From Trachythela sp. YZ-2020 (Eukaryota > Cnidaria > Anthozoa > Malacalcyonacea > Clavulariidae), in assembly GCA_016169945.1 (NCBI GenBank), contig JADLSH010000127.1:1552501-1616500 (forward strand): a stretch of 64,000 bases of DNA. Direction: 5' to 3'. Of the stretch, positions 1-12,000 are shown one piece after another. The notes beneath the pieces are model-generated. The model had not been told where the DNA came from. It ran no database searches and saw only the letters and a list, made by a program, of their open reading frames with translations. The translations under genes and the position numbers were made by a program. Within the stretch, counting starts at the first letter, position 1; each line of letters opens with the position of its first letter.

Positions 1-405
1 GACACAACAGGTAACCCCAATTACTGTGCCCCCATATAATATCAACTGTGTAATGTTGCCCACCTTAAGGTCAAATACTTATGAATTAATTAAACTTTAA
101 GAATCAGCTATAGACAAGTCCCAATAATTTAGCACCTGTCGGTTGCCACCCAATTCACATTTTCGTAAACTCACATGCCTAGTTACCACTGATCTGATAG
201 TGTATAAAGCATAGAATGTAAGCAAATTTTCAGATGCCTCGCATGCCTAGTTACGACTGTTCTGATATTGTAAGCATGGAATGAAACAAACCTAACTAAG
301 TATAAATAATTTATATGTGAGTGAGTTCAGTGGCAATATGCATAAAATTAAAGTAGGTCTCTTCAATAGTTGATCTTTAATTGCATTATTTGCACGACAA
401 TTCAC

Positions 406-493
406 CTTGATTGGTCCAGGATGGCCAGTCTTAAAAAGAACTGCCAAAACACCAAGGACAACAACATCACTGTGCTCAGATAGCAGGACAGTT
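406..493 (-). CDS. Possible internal exon of an unrecognised gene
   Basis: On the minus strand a good acceptor (ttttag) is followed by 29 open codons after one split base, ending in AAG before gtgaat. The peptide is hydrophobic and protein-like (core residues DVVVLGVLAVLFKTGHPGP). No neighbouring exon could be joined to it on either side, so this may be the end of a gene lying mainly left of the window, or chance. The family is not recognised. Confidence 0.3.
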
Positions 494-867
494 CTAAAAT
501 ATCATATATTTACTGTGTATAAGATAACTTGAATTATATTGGAATACCAATTATCTGCATTACAAATCAAGTTGGTGGAAAGTATAAATTGACAACTGTA
601 CCTAACCGGACCACAGAGAGTTAATCCATCCAAAAGTAATAATGACAAGATTGTTGAGAAGAAAGCATGTCTGGCCACTTGGTACCACTAAGATGAAAAA
701 TGTTATCTTTAAAATAACATGTCCATTTAGATTATAATACAGAGTAGTACTCATTCTTATGAATGTCAACCAACCTGTGAAGTTGTTAGTCGTTTTCCAG
801 AAGAAAATGGTTTTTGTAAGAGAACAAACACAAGAGACGAACTACATGAGAATTAAGTAACCATACA

Positions 868-981
868 TTAACCCATTTAGCTGCAATGATACCTAATGCA
901 CCCTACTTTGTTACTTCACTTTGCCTAACACCAGACAATTTTACTTGTCAAAGGGAAAAGTGTGTGTAATTAATGGGTTAA
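868..981. mobile_element. 114-bp MITE with TTAACCCATT terminal inverted repeats
   Basis: The element begins ttaacccatt and ends aatgggttaa, and shares a core (caattttacttgtcaaaggg) with copies elsewhere. A second full-length copy of the same size lies at 44049-44162, and partial copies lie near 22880-22990, 28985-29060 and 44850-44940. Identical size and matching ends in two unrelated places support a mobile unit rather than a chance palindrome. Confidence 0.7.
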
Positions 982-1021
982 CAGACTGTTTTCTGATGTC
1001 TCTTGTTAACCCGAACCCGGT

Positions 1022-1240
1022 CAATAGCGACTTTAAGATATGCTAAATCTATGATGCGTACGTGACGAAAAACAGTCGCTATTCTCATAGTTTCAGCTAC
1101 ACGGGTAAAAACTTTGACTCCGGTTGTAAACAAAGTCAGAGACGCGAGAAAAGCAAATTAAAACTGGTTTCTAAACACTAGCGACTGTTTTATCGTTACG
1201 TCCGCGTCGTAGATTAGGCATATCTTAAAGTCCCTATTAT
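1022..1240. mobile_element. MITE-like palindromic element with arms of about 60 bp
   Basis: The left arm (aatagcgactttaagatatg, then a cgtacgtgac segment) is mirrored by the right arm (gttacgtccg, then catatcttaaagtccctatt). The centre is unique. It contains no open frame and is best read as a non-autonomous DNA transposon. Confidence 0.55.
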
Positions 1241-1327
1241 GCTGCTGTGTGATCAGAACGTAAATTACCTTATCTGTAAATAGTCACATTAAATGATAAT
1301 AGATATTTAGTTAATACTAATCATAAA

Positions 1328-1591
1328 CAGGGGTGGCACCAGAGGAGGCAAGGGGGGCTACAGCCCCCTCATCGTGGAACTCTAGCTCCCCCCACCCCCA
1401 TCGGGGAAAAATTTGCATTTCGTCTGGGAAATGTAGCGTTTTGTAACGAACGTGACAATTTTATTCTACCGCAAAGTAAGAGACTCAAAAGATAAACAGA
1501 ACAAAAGTTTGACTACCTCCCTCGTGGACCCCACCTCGTGGACTTTAGCCCCCTCGTCGGGGAATTCCTGGCGCCACCTGGCCCACCTCTG
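1328..1591. mobile_element. hAT-like non-autonomous element
   Basis: The ends are imperfectly inverted: caggggtggcaccagagg on the left against cacctggcccacctctg on the right. The flanks are atcataaa and atcatatt, an 8-bp target duplication with two mismatches, which fits the hAT pattern. The interior is rich in ccccctcgtcgggga-type motifs and has no coding capacity. Confidence 0.5.
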
Positions 1592-2216
1592 ATCATATTA
1601 AACAACAACATAATTGTTACATACTTTTAAGTTCTTATAAATCAACACTACTCTATCACTTGAACTCTATAATGATAAATGAACCTTACCTAGCTCGAAC
1701 AATGAACAAATACTGCACGATATGCACACTTTTCAGCAGATCATGAGAGAGGAAAAATCCATATACGTATAGAACTTTCGACACGACCAAAAAGCATAAA
1801 TATGGCGCCGAACTATATAGAAAAAATGCTTTTTAGGCCTGATAAAGGCTTGATTAATGCTTGATCAATAAAACAACATAAAAGGAAAGGGTTTAAGTAC
1901 CTTAGACCTGGTTCAATCCGGCCAAAACCTTTATTCTGGTTTAATAAATTTCCACTAAACTTTTCTCGCTCCATAATGTTGACATGATTTTAAATTATGA
2001 GCTGGCGTTTATAGGGCCATACTTCATGTAGGTCGAAGTATAACGATCGTCGCAAGAAATGAATTTGTGCGTGTTTGAGATCCAATCACAAATCGAGAAT
2101 GCGGTCTTTGTTATATTGACCAATAGGGATACGTTTAACAGACATGTTTACCAAATTTTTAGGGCGAAGAGATTTTAAGATTATATGGAAGGTCGAGGGA
2201 GGGGCGGGGGGCAGTG

Positions 2217-2455
2217 TATGTAGTATTCTACAATATTAAGCTGCCGTGGTTTGTGTCTGGACTACCGGCCTGAAAAAGAGCACTTCGACGGTTCGCGCGA
2301 AGCGGAAGGGTTAATACTTACTTATATTGACGAAGGCTTCTCGCTCAAAATATCGAAGTATTTTTAATCTATTCCAGGTAGTTCAAACACAAATCACGCC
2401 AGCTTATTCAGTATAGGATACTACGGCTATACTAGACCTTCACGTTTGAGATATC
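2217..2455. mobile_element. MITE-like element with arms of about 30 bp
   Basis: The left arm (gctgccgtggtttgtgtctg, then gactacc) is the approximate reverse complement of the right arm (ggtagttcaaacacaaatca, then cgcc). Related copies are at 18800-18980 and, as half copies, at 6355-6465 and 26890-26990, all with the motif cacgtttgagat next to one end. Confidence 0.55.
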
Positions 2456-2763
2456 ATGTGTAAACACTGGTCTTTAGGCTACAAAGCCTGTATTCATCTT
2501 CCGCCTACGGTATCAATCTCTAAAATTAGTTCTTATGTGAGCAGTTGCCGAAGCGAAGGCCATTTTGCGAGGAATTGTGACGTAATAGAAACGGGTGATC
2601 AAATCTCTGTTCGGGCAAGGACAGGTGAAAACACAGAAAAACAATAACTACAGAAACACAATGAATGCTTAATGAGCCGGGATTACTGAAGAAATAATCG
2701 GTTGTCGTTGAAACGAAAAATGTCTATTTAAACAACTGGCCCTGGCTTGCTCGTAGAAATGAG

Positions 2764-5700
2764 ATGGTCTACACAGGGCCGGCCGGTCGGCCTAAACTCA
2801 AAACGTTTGGGTTTTTAATCGTCCTTTGGTTAATATGTTATACAACGGAAACAAAAAGTTTTAAAACGAAAAGGGAAAAGATTTACACCAATGGTTGGGC
2901 GGTAAAAGTGAAGGGCGGTTTTGAAAATGCGAAAGTTGTTGCTAAACGACACGGTTTTGCGAAAGTCGAAAAGGTTTATATCGCGTTTATTTAACCTTGA
3001 TTATTGATGCTTTGAAATGTATTGTCAATCTTAATTTAGGGTAGAGGTGATTAAAATGCTTTCTACCACAATAAACTAACCTGAATAGCGCTCAATATTG
3101 TATCTAGTGTTCAAAAATATTGTGCAATGATATTATATAAGGCGAGAATGATGGAAACATCGCTATGAGCAAAGATTAAAACGTGAAAAGTATAAAGGTG
3201 TTGTCGCCATAGACTATAATTCGGCAGGTACCCGCCAAGCGGTGCATGAGATCCCATTATAATGAACAAAACTCTTCAATATTATTTTTCTTATAATTAC
3301 CTGGCTATATATGATATCCTATAACGTCGAGAAATTATATTATTGTATAGGTTATTTAGTCCCTATATAAAAACGTATACATTAGCTAGAGCCTCTAATA
3401 AGAATGAGCCTTCTCTTGCGCTAAATGGATGCCACGAGAAATAGCACAGCGGTTAGTGCATGTGCTTTTCATCTCTGTTTACGGGGTTCCATTCCTGCAA
3501 TATGCGATTGTCTGTTCATAATTTCGCCTCAGTCTCATATGAGAAGAGTGCTTCCAGTTTTATATTAACAAACGCGCAGGTTTTGTCCGGATACTCCGGT
3601 TTCCTCTTGTAGTAACACCAGAGCAAGAACGGATGAGTCTTACTGGACCTCTAGGACGAATTAATAGTTAGAAAATACATTCAAAATAGCTCTATATCCA
3701 GTCTTGCCTTAGGTTTTCAGTTATAATTTGCTCTGAATATACGTGCAAGTCCTTACTAAGTCAGTTTAGTGCCAGTTCTTTAAGCATTTTGATTACGAAT
3801 GGCAACATTTTCAACTTCATTAACTGTCCATTTATCTCTTCAACAGATTGGTACACTTGAGGATTATTACCATTTTGAACATCCAACACATCCGAGTCGA
3901 TCAAGACGCAGTGCTGATCAGATGACAGATTTACTTCATGCCCATCCATACGTAAGTGCCAACGATTTCGTTTCGGTCATAGTGTATTAGTGTTGTCTCT
4001 AGTCACTTTTTACACGAGACCGAGTTGAAAAATATCTACACGGCTTTTCAATATCTAGGTCGAATGGGCCGAACAGCAGCATGAAATAGTCCGCGTAAAG
4101 CGAGGTGCCTATCATGATGCAATGGTCAAACGCCATGCTCAGGTGAAATTTAAAGATCCGTTATGGAATTTTCAATGGTATTTGGTAAGTGTGAGATATT
4201 CATTCCTTTGACATCTTGAAGAACAGTTTAAAAGTTATAGAGCTATCCAGTATAAATATAGTTATAAGTTTAGTTTAGGTTTCCTTCTGTAGTAATGCTG
4301 GACTGACAAGGAACGCCGCTGGACCTCCAACGGAAAGTTAGTTTAAAACTGCATCTAACATGTAAACAATATTTCACTTGGCAAACTAGGATGATTCACG
4401 TAAAGGCTATGACATGGATGTCCATGTTATGTCTGTGTGGAAACAAGGCATTACTGGGAAAGGAGTTGTTGTTACAATTCTTGATGACGGTAAGTCGTAA
4501 CTGCTGCAATGAAAGCCAAATGGTTGTATATGATTATTGCCAACATCAATACTGTATTGGTTAAACATCTTAATTTTTTCAACTTTTATTTTTGAAGGCG
4601 TTGAACATAACCACACAGATCTAATGCGAAATTACGTGAGTAAATCTCATATATTTTTGTTGTATATTTGACTCTCTACGGCAAACGTTGTGCACGAAAT
4701 AAGACAAATAACTAAAACTGCAGGCCAACGTGTTTAAGCAGTTTTATTTTGTACGTTGTGTAGGACCCCGCTGCAAGCTGGGATGTAAACGGAGGAGACC
4801 CTGATCCATTCCCAAGATATGATCGAACGAACGAAAACAAGTGAGGAATTTCACTTAAACCTAGTTGATTATCATGCATACGATGTAATAAGCACAAGCG
4901 CAAACATTAGCTCAAGCAAGTCCACGCGTATGAAAAAGAGCGCAAGAAATAATCTCAAGCTTCAATTTGCTGTACAGCATTCATTTTCCTTTCCTTTCCT
5001 TTCCTTTATCTCAGACACGGAACACGATGTGCTGGCGAAGTGGCAGGACAAGCTAACAATAACAAATGTGGAGTCGGCATAGCATATAATGCTCGAATTG
5101 GAGGTAAATACTATAGTAAGATCAAGGATTCGTTTTTTGACAGCCACAGTTCTGTAAGTTCACTAATCGGGCTAATTAGGGATGACCCCTACTTGTCCTC
5201 TAGAAAGAAGAGTTAAGTTTAGAGGAACTTGATAGATATACCCAGTATCAATTAATAGTAAAGTTAGTTTAAACATCAAGATTCTTTTCTCGGCATCTCA
5301 CTCGATAGGACCAATGGTAGGTGTTTGTAGATGGAATACTCGAACGAAAATTTATATTCATTTTTTAGACCTAGCCAGGAGCAGTTGCGAAAAATGCAAC
5401 TTAGGAAAAATGCAACTTCCTGCCAGAGGGCCTAAGTTGCATTTTTCGCAGCTGCTCCTAGCTGACGAGGTCTAAAAAATGTATATAAATTTTCGTTAAA
5501 GTTAGTTTAAACTATAATTCCCTCCTGTAGTAACAATGGACCTATAAGAGATGATTCTTGTTGGAGCTCTAGGGAGAACAGAAAGATAGAACGAGTTAGT
5601 TTACTTAGTTTAGCTTAGTTTTCAGCTCTTTTCAAGCCATATATAAATTGCATTACCAGGTGTGCGGATGTTAGATGGTCGAGTGACAGATAAAGTTGAA

Positions 5701-8700
5701 GCTGAGTCACTGAGTCTTAATCCGCAATATATTGATATATACAGCGCAAGCTGGGGGCCTAGTGACGACGGGACGACGGTTGAAGGTCCGGGAACGTTAG
5801 CAACGGCTGCTTTCTTAAATGGAATTAAAAAGGTTTGTATTGACAATAGAACTGATATCCTTTGAGGTCCAGTAAGGGCCATCTCTTATTGATCCAGTGT
5901 TACCACAATTAGAGGAAACTGGACTACCATTATATGAGAAAATGTGCGGTGTTTGGTAGAGTCAAATCTCACATGGGACTGAATCACTGAAACGAAAATA
6001 TATTCAGACAAAAACATATTGCAGGAATCAAATCACAGAGGTGAAACGCACATGCACTAACCATTGTGCCAGCAAAACAGTGCTCGAGCGTTTCACGTTC
6101 TGACATCTGAATATTATCTCCTGCAGGGTCGCGATGGGAAAGGTTCAATCTTCATTTGGGCGTCAGGGAATGGCGGTCGTCATGACGACAGCTGTAACTG
6201 TGATGGATACACCAACAGTATATACACACTGTCTATCAGCTCATCGTCGGATCACGGAGAGTCACCGTGGTATTCCGAAGCATGTTCGTCAACACTCGCC
6301 ACGACATTCAGCAGCGGATCAAGAGGAGAGCTTAAAATAGTAAGCTAAAAATGTCTTTCAGAGAAAAATCTTTTTCAGATAGTTCAGACACAAGCCACGG
6401 TAGCTTATTGTAGAATACTACCTACACTGGACCTCCACGTTTGAGATACCTGGTTCCTAATGTTTACATGATATCATCTTTTTCTGATTAGGCAACAACA
6501 GATCTTCATAATCAATGCACGGAGAAGCATACAGGAACATCTGCATCAGCCCCCCTGGCAGCTGGAGTCATTGCTCTCGCTTTAGAAGCAAAGTAAGTTA
6601 ACAGGGGGTACATTATATATTATTTCATATCTCTGAGGTCGATGAACGTGTTGATGGCACAGTGGTTAGTGCCAGGGACGCCGAGAGGAGGGGAGGCCAA
6701 CTTGGCCCCGGGTCCCAAGAGAGAGCCTAAAATTGAGCAGGCCTCAAAATGCAAGGACCTACTTGCAGATGGAGAGCATTTTTGAAATTGGGGGCCCCTT
6801 TTTAAGTTAGTTCCACTTGCATTCTAGTCGGGGCACCTTATATGCCTTAGCACAGTTTTAGTCTTTTTCTGCTGTTTGAAAATAATGACGTCATAGGGGC
6901 CCCCAGAGAAAATTTTGCCCCGGGCCTTGCGAATTCTCTCGGTGGCACAGTGGTTAGTGCACGTGCCTTTCGATCACCTCTGTGATCAGGGTTCGATTGT
7001 TGGACTATGCAGTCTGGAAGAGTGTTTCCAGTTTGACTCTATTATGAAATGGTTCTTATTGGAAGTGCAAGGAGAACTGATATTTATCCAGTTATAAATG
7101 AAGTTAGTTTAGTTGAGTTTAAGTCTTTCTCTGTATTAACAATGGTGCAAGGGATGGATGGCCCTTACTGAACCGTCTCCAGGAGAACAGAGCTGATAGA
7201 GATATCCAGTATATATAGGATTAGTTCAGTATAGTCATTTTACGTTAACTACGTTTCTTATTACCGCCTTAGTCCCAATCTCACGTGGCGAGATATCCAA
7301 CATATCGTAGTATGGACATCGAAATGGCGTGCCTTGTTACATGACCCAGACTGGAATGTGAACGGACTGGGGCGACATGTAAACCTCAAGTTTGGATTCG
7401 GTCTCCTGGACGCGCACGCAATTGTTGCTCTGGCCAAGCTCAGAAAAAAAGTCCCGGAGAAAGCCATTTGTCATGGACAGATCAACCAGGATAGAAAGTA
7501 AGTGATGAATGAAGAATTAGAAGTGACGTTGACGGCACATGTGCTTAGTCCATGTACATTTAATCACCTCTGTGACCGTGATTCGATTCCTGCAATATGC
7601 AGTTGGCCTGATATGATAATTTCGCCTCAGTCGCAAGTGAGAAGAGTGCTTCCAGTTTGACTCTACCAAACACCGCAGATTTGCTCCAGTTTCCTCCTGT
7701 AGTAATACTGGATACCAATACAGGATAGCTCGTACTGGACATTGGAAATGAGTAAGCCTTTGCATAGTTTAACCAATACGTCGGTAATATCCTCATGTTG
7801 CGGGTACGAATATATTTCTCCTCGATCTTGACCTCAATCTCAACCCAATCCCTAACTCTATTGTGCGCGAAATATGAGGATATAACCTATATGTCAATAT
7901 ACAATGAGTGACTGGATGGCATGGAGACCAGTGGGATTTTCAATGAAAAGAAAACGGGACATTCAGATCACTGAATCGTGACTGGATGGTACTATTGTTA
8001 TGCTAAGTGTCATGCATTGGGTATAAACAAACTTTCGTCAAATTTTGTCTATTAATACGCCATCTCATTCACTTTTAGACTAATCCGACGTGACAAAGGC
8101 CTGACGGTGAAGATCAAAGCAAACGGTTGTCAAGGCAACCAAGACGAGCTACGCTATCTAGAACACGTTCAGCTCGTTCTAACACTAGACTATTCCAGGA
8201 GGGGAGACCTAGCTATAGATCTCACTTCTCCAATGGGAACAAAATCCCGGTTACTTTCCCCCCGGGGAGAAGATCTCTCTGACGAAGGCTTTATGAAATG
8301 GCCGTTTATGACCACGCATACCTGGGGCGAGGATCCGCGCGGGACCTGGACACTAGAGATAAATGACGAAGGCGACTCTCGCGCGAACCATGGTATGTTG
8401 AGAGAATGGGGACTAGTTTTACACGGTACAAAAGAGAAACCACCTTACCAGCGGGTTAAACACCCGGATGAACCCCGCCCGACTAAAGCCGTCCCGCCAC
8501 GCACGTCTAGTCACGTGACCGAAAAAGTCCCGGATGGTCCAACGTACACATTTGGCCCGGCGCCAAATTTGCAAACAATCAAATATAAACCTTTAAAAGA
8601 ACATGCTAAAATTCAAACCCAACCCAAGCCAGTTCAAAATATTTACCGCGCACCATTGCCTGCAGTACCTAGAACTAATATACCCCAGCAGCCTGCCTGG

Positions 8701-8976
8701 ACAAATAACTACCCGCAAAACCCGCAAAACCCGCCGCCTCAGGCACAACCCGTCGCCTCGTACGAGACGGTACAAAGCCCCGCGTACAATTACCCTAGCC
8801 GGAGCTTCGGTACCTCGGATATAAGCGCCCCGTATTACGGGCAAATGCAGCCACGACTCGCTTACGACAGATGGAATAGCAATAATGCGTACATGAATAA
8901 TTATCCTCCAAAAACATACAATACTTATAATTATTTGAGATCTAGACGGAAACGAAGATCTCTGGTAGTTCATTGA
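2764..8976 (+). CDS. PCSK1-like: Proprotein convertase, PC1/3-like (kexin/subtilisin family)
   Basis: Secreted serine protease that would cut prohormones after dibasic sites in the secretory pathway. Twelve exons: 2764-2973, 3847-3951, 4059-4184, 4390-4489, 4598-4635, 4764-4840, 5015-5103, 5660-5832, 6127-6339, 6492-6592, 7273-7497, 8079-8976; 784 residues. In order: signal peptide (about 1-32), prodomain ending R-V-K-R at 117-120, catalytic domain with Asp179 (DDG), His220 (HGTRC), oxyanion Asn321 (SGNGG) and Ser394 (GTSASAP), a P domain with RRGDL, then a tail rich in Pro, Gln and Tyr ending in a basic cluster (RSRRKRR). Asn321 argues against PC2, which has Asp there. The [10 protein letters not shown] segment and the lack of a Cys-rich region or membrane anchor favour PC1/3 over furin. 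The start is the first ATG in frame with the signal peptide. Confidence 0.92.
3439..3708 (+). mobile_element. tRNA-headed SINE (in convertase intron 1)
   Basis: The head has an A-box-like agcacagcggttagtgc and a B-box-like ggggttccattcctgc. A body with gagaagagtgcttccag and a degraded tail unit (tactggacctctagg) follow. It belongs to the family described under 12420-13215. Confidence 0.7.
5343..5497. mobile_element. 155-bp near-perfect palindrome (hairpin MITE)
   Basis: The element starts aacgaaaatttatattcatt and ends with the mirrored aaatgtatataaattttcgt. The inner arms pair (cttaggaaaaatgcaactt against taagttgcatttttcgc) around a short loop near ctgccagaggg. It lies in the intron between exons 7 and 8 of the convertase and is flanked by SINE tail pieces (about 5160-5290 and 5500-5620). 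A transcript could form a long stem. Confidence 0.7.
5868..6075 (-). mobile_element. tRNA-headed SINE (in convertase intron 8)
   Basis: Minus-strand copy. The tail (ggtccagtaagggccatctc on the plus strand) comes first, then the body (ggtgtttggtagagtc) and the head (gcactaaccattgtgcc). Confidence 0.7.
6661..6937. mobile_element. Unclassified repeat between two SINE heads
   Basis: A segment starting cagggacgccgagag and ending gccttgcgaattctctc sits between two copies of the SINE head sequence ggcacagtggttagtgc (about 6655 and 6942). Its ends are partly inverted (cgagag against ctctcg). It may be a DNA element inserted in a SINE head, or two SINEs with a repeat between. It has no coding capacity. 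Confidence 0.45.
6938..7232 (+). mobile_element. tRNA-headed SINE (in convertase intron 10)
   Basis: Well-preserved head (ggtggcacagtggttagtgc; B box gggttcgattgttgg), a shortened body, then tail sequence including ggagaactgatatttatcca and ctccaggagaacagagctga. Confidence 0.75.
7530..7752 (+). mobile_element. tRNA-headed SINE (in convertase intron 11)
   Basis: The head is diverged in its first part, but the B box (gtgattcgattcctgc), body (gaagagtgcttccagtttga) and start of the tail (gtttcctcctgtagtaatac) are clear. Confidence 0.7.
7895..8045. repeat. Dispersed repeat with gactggatgg motifs
   Basis: The sequence atgagtgactggatggcatg, then ccagtgggattttcaatga and gtgactggatggtac, is shared with about 63135-63290 and, inverted, with about 24305-24400. 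No coding content. It lies in the last intron of the convertase. Confidence 0.5.
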
Positions 8977-9004
8977 ATTAAGAATGTACCAAGCTGTACA
9001 TTAT

Positions 9005-9010
9005 AATAAA
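9005..9010 (+). terminator. Polyadenylation signal of the convertase gene
   Basis: An AATAAA hexamer lies about 28 bases after the convertase stop codon and about 60 bases before the stop codon of the converging WD-repeat gene. Confidence 0.65.
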
Positions 9011-9069
9011 TGTGTATAAAACACTTGTTTTCCAAATAGGCATGATTTTTATCATATCCTATCACAATT

Positions 9070-12000
9070 TCACGAGCCTTCTTGAACTTTTATTCTTCGA
9101 GTGCCATACGAACTTCGTACTCGGGTCTTTGCCCCGTCCCGGGGACTTAATGCCGATAGCCGATTGTGCGCCTTTCCATGATCGGGAACGTCTTTATCAG
9201 ACTTGGATGAGGGAACTCTGGGACTGGGTTTGGAATTTGACGGCGTTTGAAACGTTACAACCGGGGGCTTGGGTTCCACAATGGGCGCAAGATCGTTGCA
9301 CTTCAGTGAAGTATACACCACAATTTGATTTTGGTTCAAGCCCAGTTTGGGTAAACTAGGAGGCATATGGTGTCGCATTTTTGGCTTGTAGAACTTACCT
9401 AAGATATAAACATATTTCATGTAATATAACTATTTAATTTCTATAAAGCATGACCCTTACTGGACCAACAAGGGATGACCCTCACTGGATCTCTAGAGAG
9501 AACAGTTTAGAACCGATAGAGCTATCCAGTATAAATGAAGTTAGCTTAGTTTAGGTTTCCTCCTGTGGTAAGACTGGATCAATACGGAATGGCCCTTACC
9601 ACACCATTAGGGAGAACTATTTAGAACTGGTAGAGCCAAATAGAGTTAGCTTTGTTTAGGTTTTCTTCTGTAGTAACTTTGGATCAATATGGAATGGCCC
9701 TTACCACACCATTAGGAAGAACAGTTTAGAACTGATAGAGTTTTCCAATATATGCCTAAAGTGTTAGTTTGATTTTCCTCCTGTAGTGACATAAAAATCG
9801 AGTTCTAGGCTTGTAAAACTTACCTAAGATATTATCCATATCAATACGACATTCGGCTTCACGAAGGGCTGTACTTTTCGTCACACTGGACTCTCGCTCC
9901 ATGCCGGCGCTGTCTCCCTTCTTGGGACGTCCAAAAGAGAGCCGTCCCGCAACTTGTATAAAGCTCTTGGCAATGCTCCAACGCTTTCGCGACGAAGATT
10001 GCATCAATCTCATGGAATTTGCCGAAGCAGCTCTCTGTAAATCAAACGGAACTTCCCCATCGCCCTCCGCTTCTAAATTCCAAAAACTACGCTGACCAAA
10101 CGTACCGACATACTGCCCGTTAATACGCCACAATCGTAACGAACAATCGGTGGATGCCGTAATCAATAATCGATTCTTCGGAACATAATCGATACTTATA
10201 ATCGGTTGCAAATGCGCGTGCAGGCAAAAAACCATTGGTGGCGCTTTGTAACAAATTATTCGCCTCGTCTTGTTTTCAGAAAAGGTCACATGTCTCGGAT
10301 TTTGAACCCCGGAGGTTAGTCTCTTGCTACGGTTTTTATCCCCGGGTAATGTACTCTCCTGGTCTTCTCGTATACAGTACTTACTAATGTTCCATATTTT
10401 GATATAACCCTGGGTATCTCCAGTCATGAGCAAGTCATTATTTTCATTGCTCGTCATACATAAGATAGATTCACGATGGTTATTCGAGGCCATGAATTCA
10501 CCAGCCAGACCCCCACCAAACATACACCATGCGCGGATCCAGCCTCCCGATCCAGTACTCAGCAGCGTGGCCGTGTCAGTGGCGTGGGTACGACTTTGTA
10601 GAAACAACACGCAGTCGACCACTGAGTCGTGGTCAGTCTCTTTTACTTTGATCTTGAAGAGAAGATATATTAGAAGTAGAAATAGGTAGGTTTTACTAAG
10701 AACTATTATGCAGCAGACGGTTGTCAACCTGGAGTTATCAGAGTGAATAAATAATATTGTATTCTCATTAATAATTCATGAGAAAACACAGAGGAAATCA
10801 TGACCGTGAAGGAGCTTGTATATTTGAAACAAAATCCTGCTGATTTACATAAACTTTACATTTATTTTTCTCACCAAATATCATTCATGTTTTTAAGGTT
10901 ATTGAAGAATACGAACATTCATTCATCAACGAAACTCTTATTAATTTACGATTTGGTTCCGTGTTATGTGATCCTAACACGCGGGACGATGTGAGACTTT
11001 CTGAGTAAAAACAAAAATACGCCGATAGGCGAGTTTTTTTTTTTAACTCGAAAGCTCGGCGGCTGTGTTAAGTCAAGTGAATCCACGCACGGAACGGGAA
11101 AATAATTTTCATAAATTAAATAAACAACAACAATTTTAAAAATTTTCCACCTAAATTTTTTTGTAAATTCCTTGTTTCATTCTGCTCGGGTATTGACTAA
11201 TCTGATTAATCACAGTTCGCGTAGTTTTTATGTGTTATTATAAAAGCTATTATGTAAGATATATAATAAGAGATATGTCGTCTCTTGTTTTCGTCTCTTG
11301 TTTGCATATCTTACACAAACGGCCGCCCATTAGGTATATATTACTTACATCTTGTCATTATATGTAGTAGTCTTGACTTTGGTCTCAAATAAATAGAGAT
11401 ATTACATTTAATTTTCTTGCTCCTATCAGTGTTAATGTTTCTGAAGTTGACCACCGTCTGCTGCCCCGTTATGCTTATTGAAACACAGCATTTAACGGTT
11501 TTGTCCAGAGCTTTAAATCTCACCTTAATGCAGAGAGGATCAATACTTTTTCTTCTCGACACACTGGCTCTGCGCAAGCCGACACTTGAACGTCGACGAT
11601 ACGAGAAACTTTTACTTCGTGTATATTTCAAGACAGGTTGTTGATATCGCAACATTTCTTCGTCTGCTTTCTCTAGAGCTTCTTGTCTCTTCAAATCAGT
11701 GAAGATCACATTGTTAACCATTACCTTAAAACAGAGAAAATTATTGCGTGAGATTAGATCTCGGTTACTGTTACAATTGGAGAGCTATATTACTTCTAAA
11801 CTGTTTTCCCTAGAGGTCCAGTAAAGGACATACATGATATGTTTAGTTGCCGAGTTGTGAGCCATAATTGCGAGCATGAATCTTGTTTTACTTTGCCGAT
11901 ATTTTTCTTGCTAAACATGCCCAGAAGGCACACAAAGAAATGAATGAGAATGATAATATCGGTGGAGTGAAACGCGGGTCAAGTTCACTGTTTTTCTGTG

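Larger units (their letters stand above)
1..2763. other. Repeat-rich spacer upstream of the convertase gene
   Basis: No gene can be modelled with confidence here. The stretch holds one possible minus-strand exon (406-493) and several inverted-repeat elements (868-981, 1022-1240, 1328-1591, 2217-2455), listed separately. The short open frame at 2456-2647 overlaps the end of a MITE and shows no recognisable domain, so I do not call it a gene. The promoter and any 5' UTR of the convertase that starts at 2764 presumably lie near the right end, but no specific motif could be pinned down. Confidence 0.6.

Noticed and set aside
3420..3520. tRNA gene suggested by A- and B-box-like words in the repeats
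   Set aside because: No cloverleaf with an acceptor stem could be drawn, and the same words recur at many loci with a common body; these are SINE heads, not tRNA genes.
8593..8973. Minus-strand open frame opposite the convertase tail
   Set aside because: It is a shadow of the last convertase exon; the plus strand has the conserved P domain.
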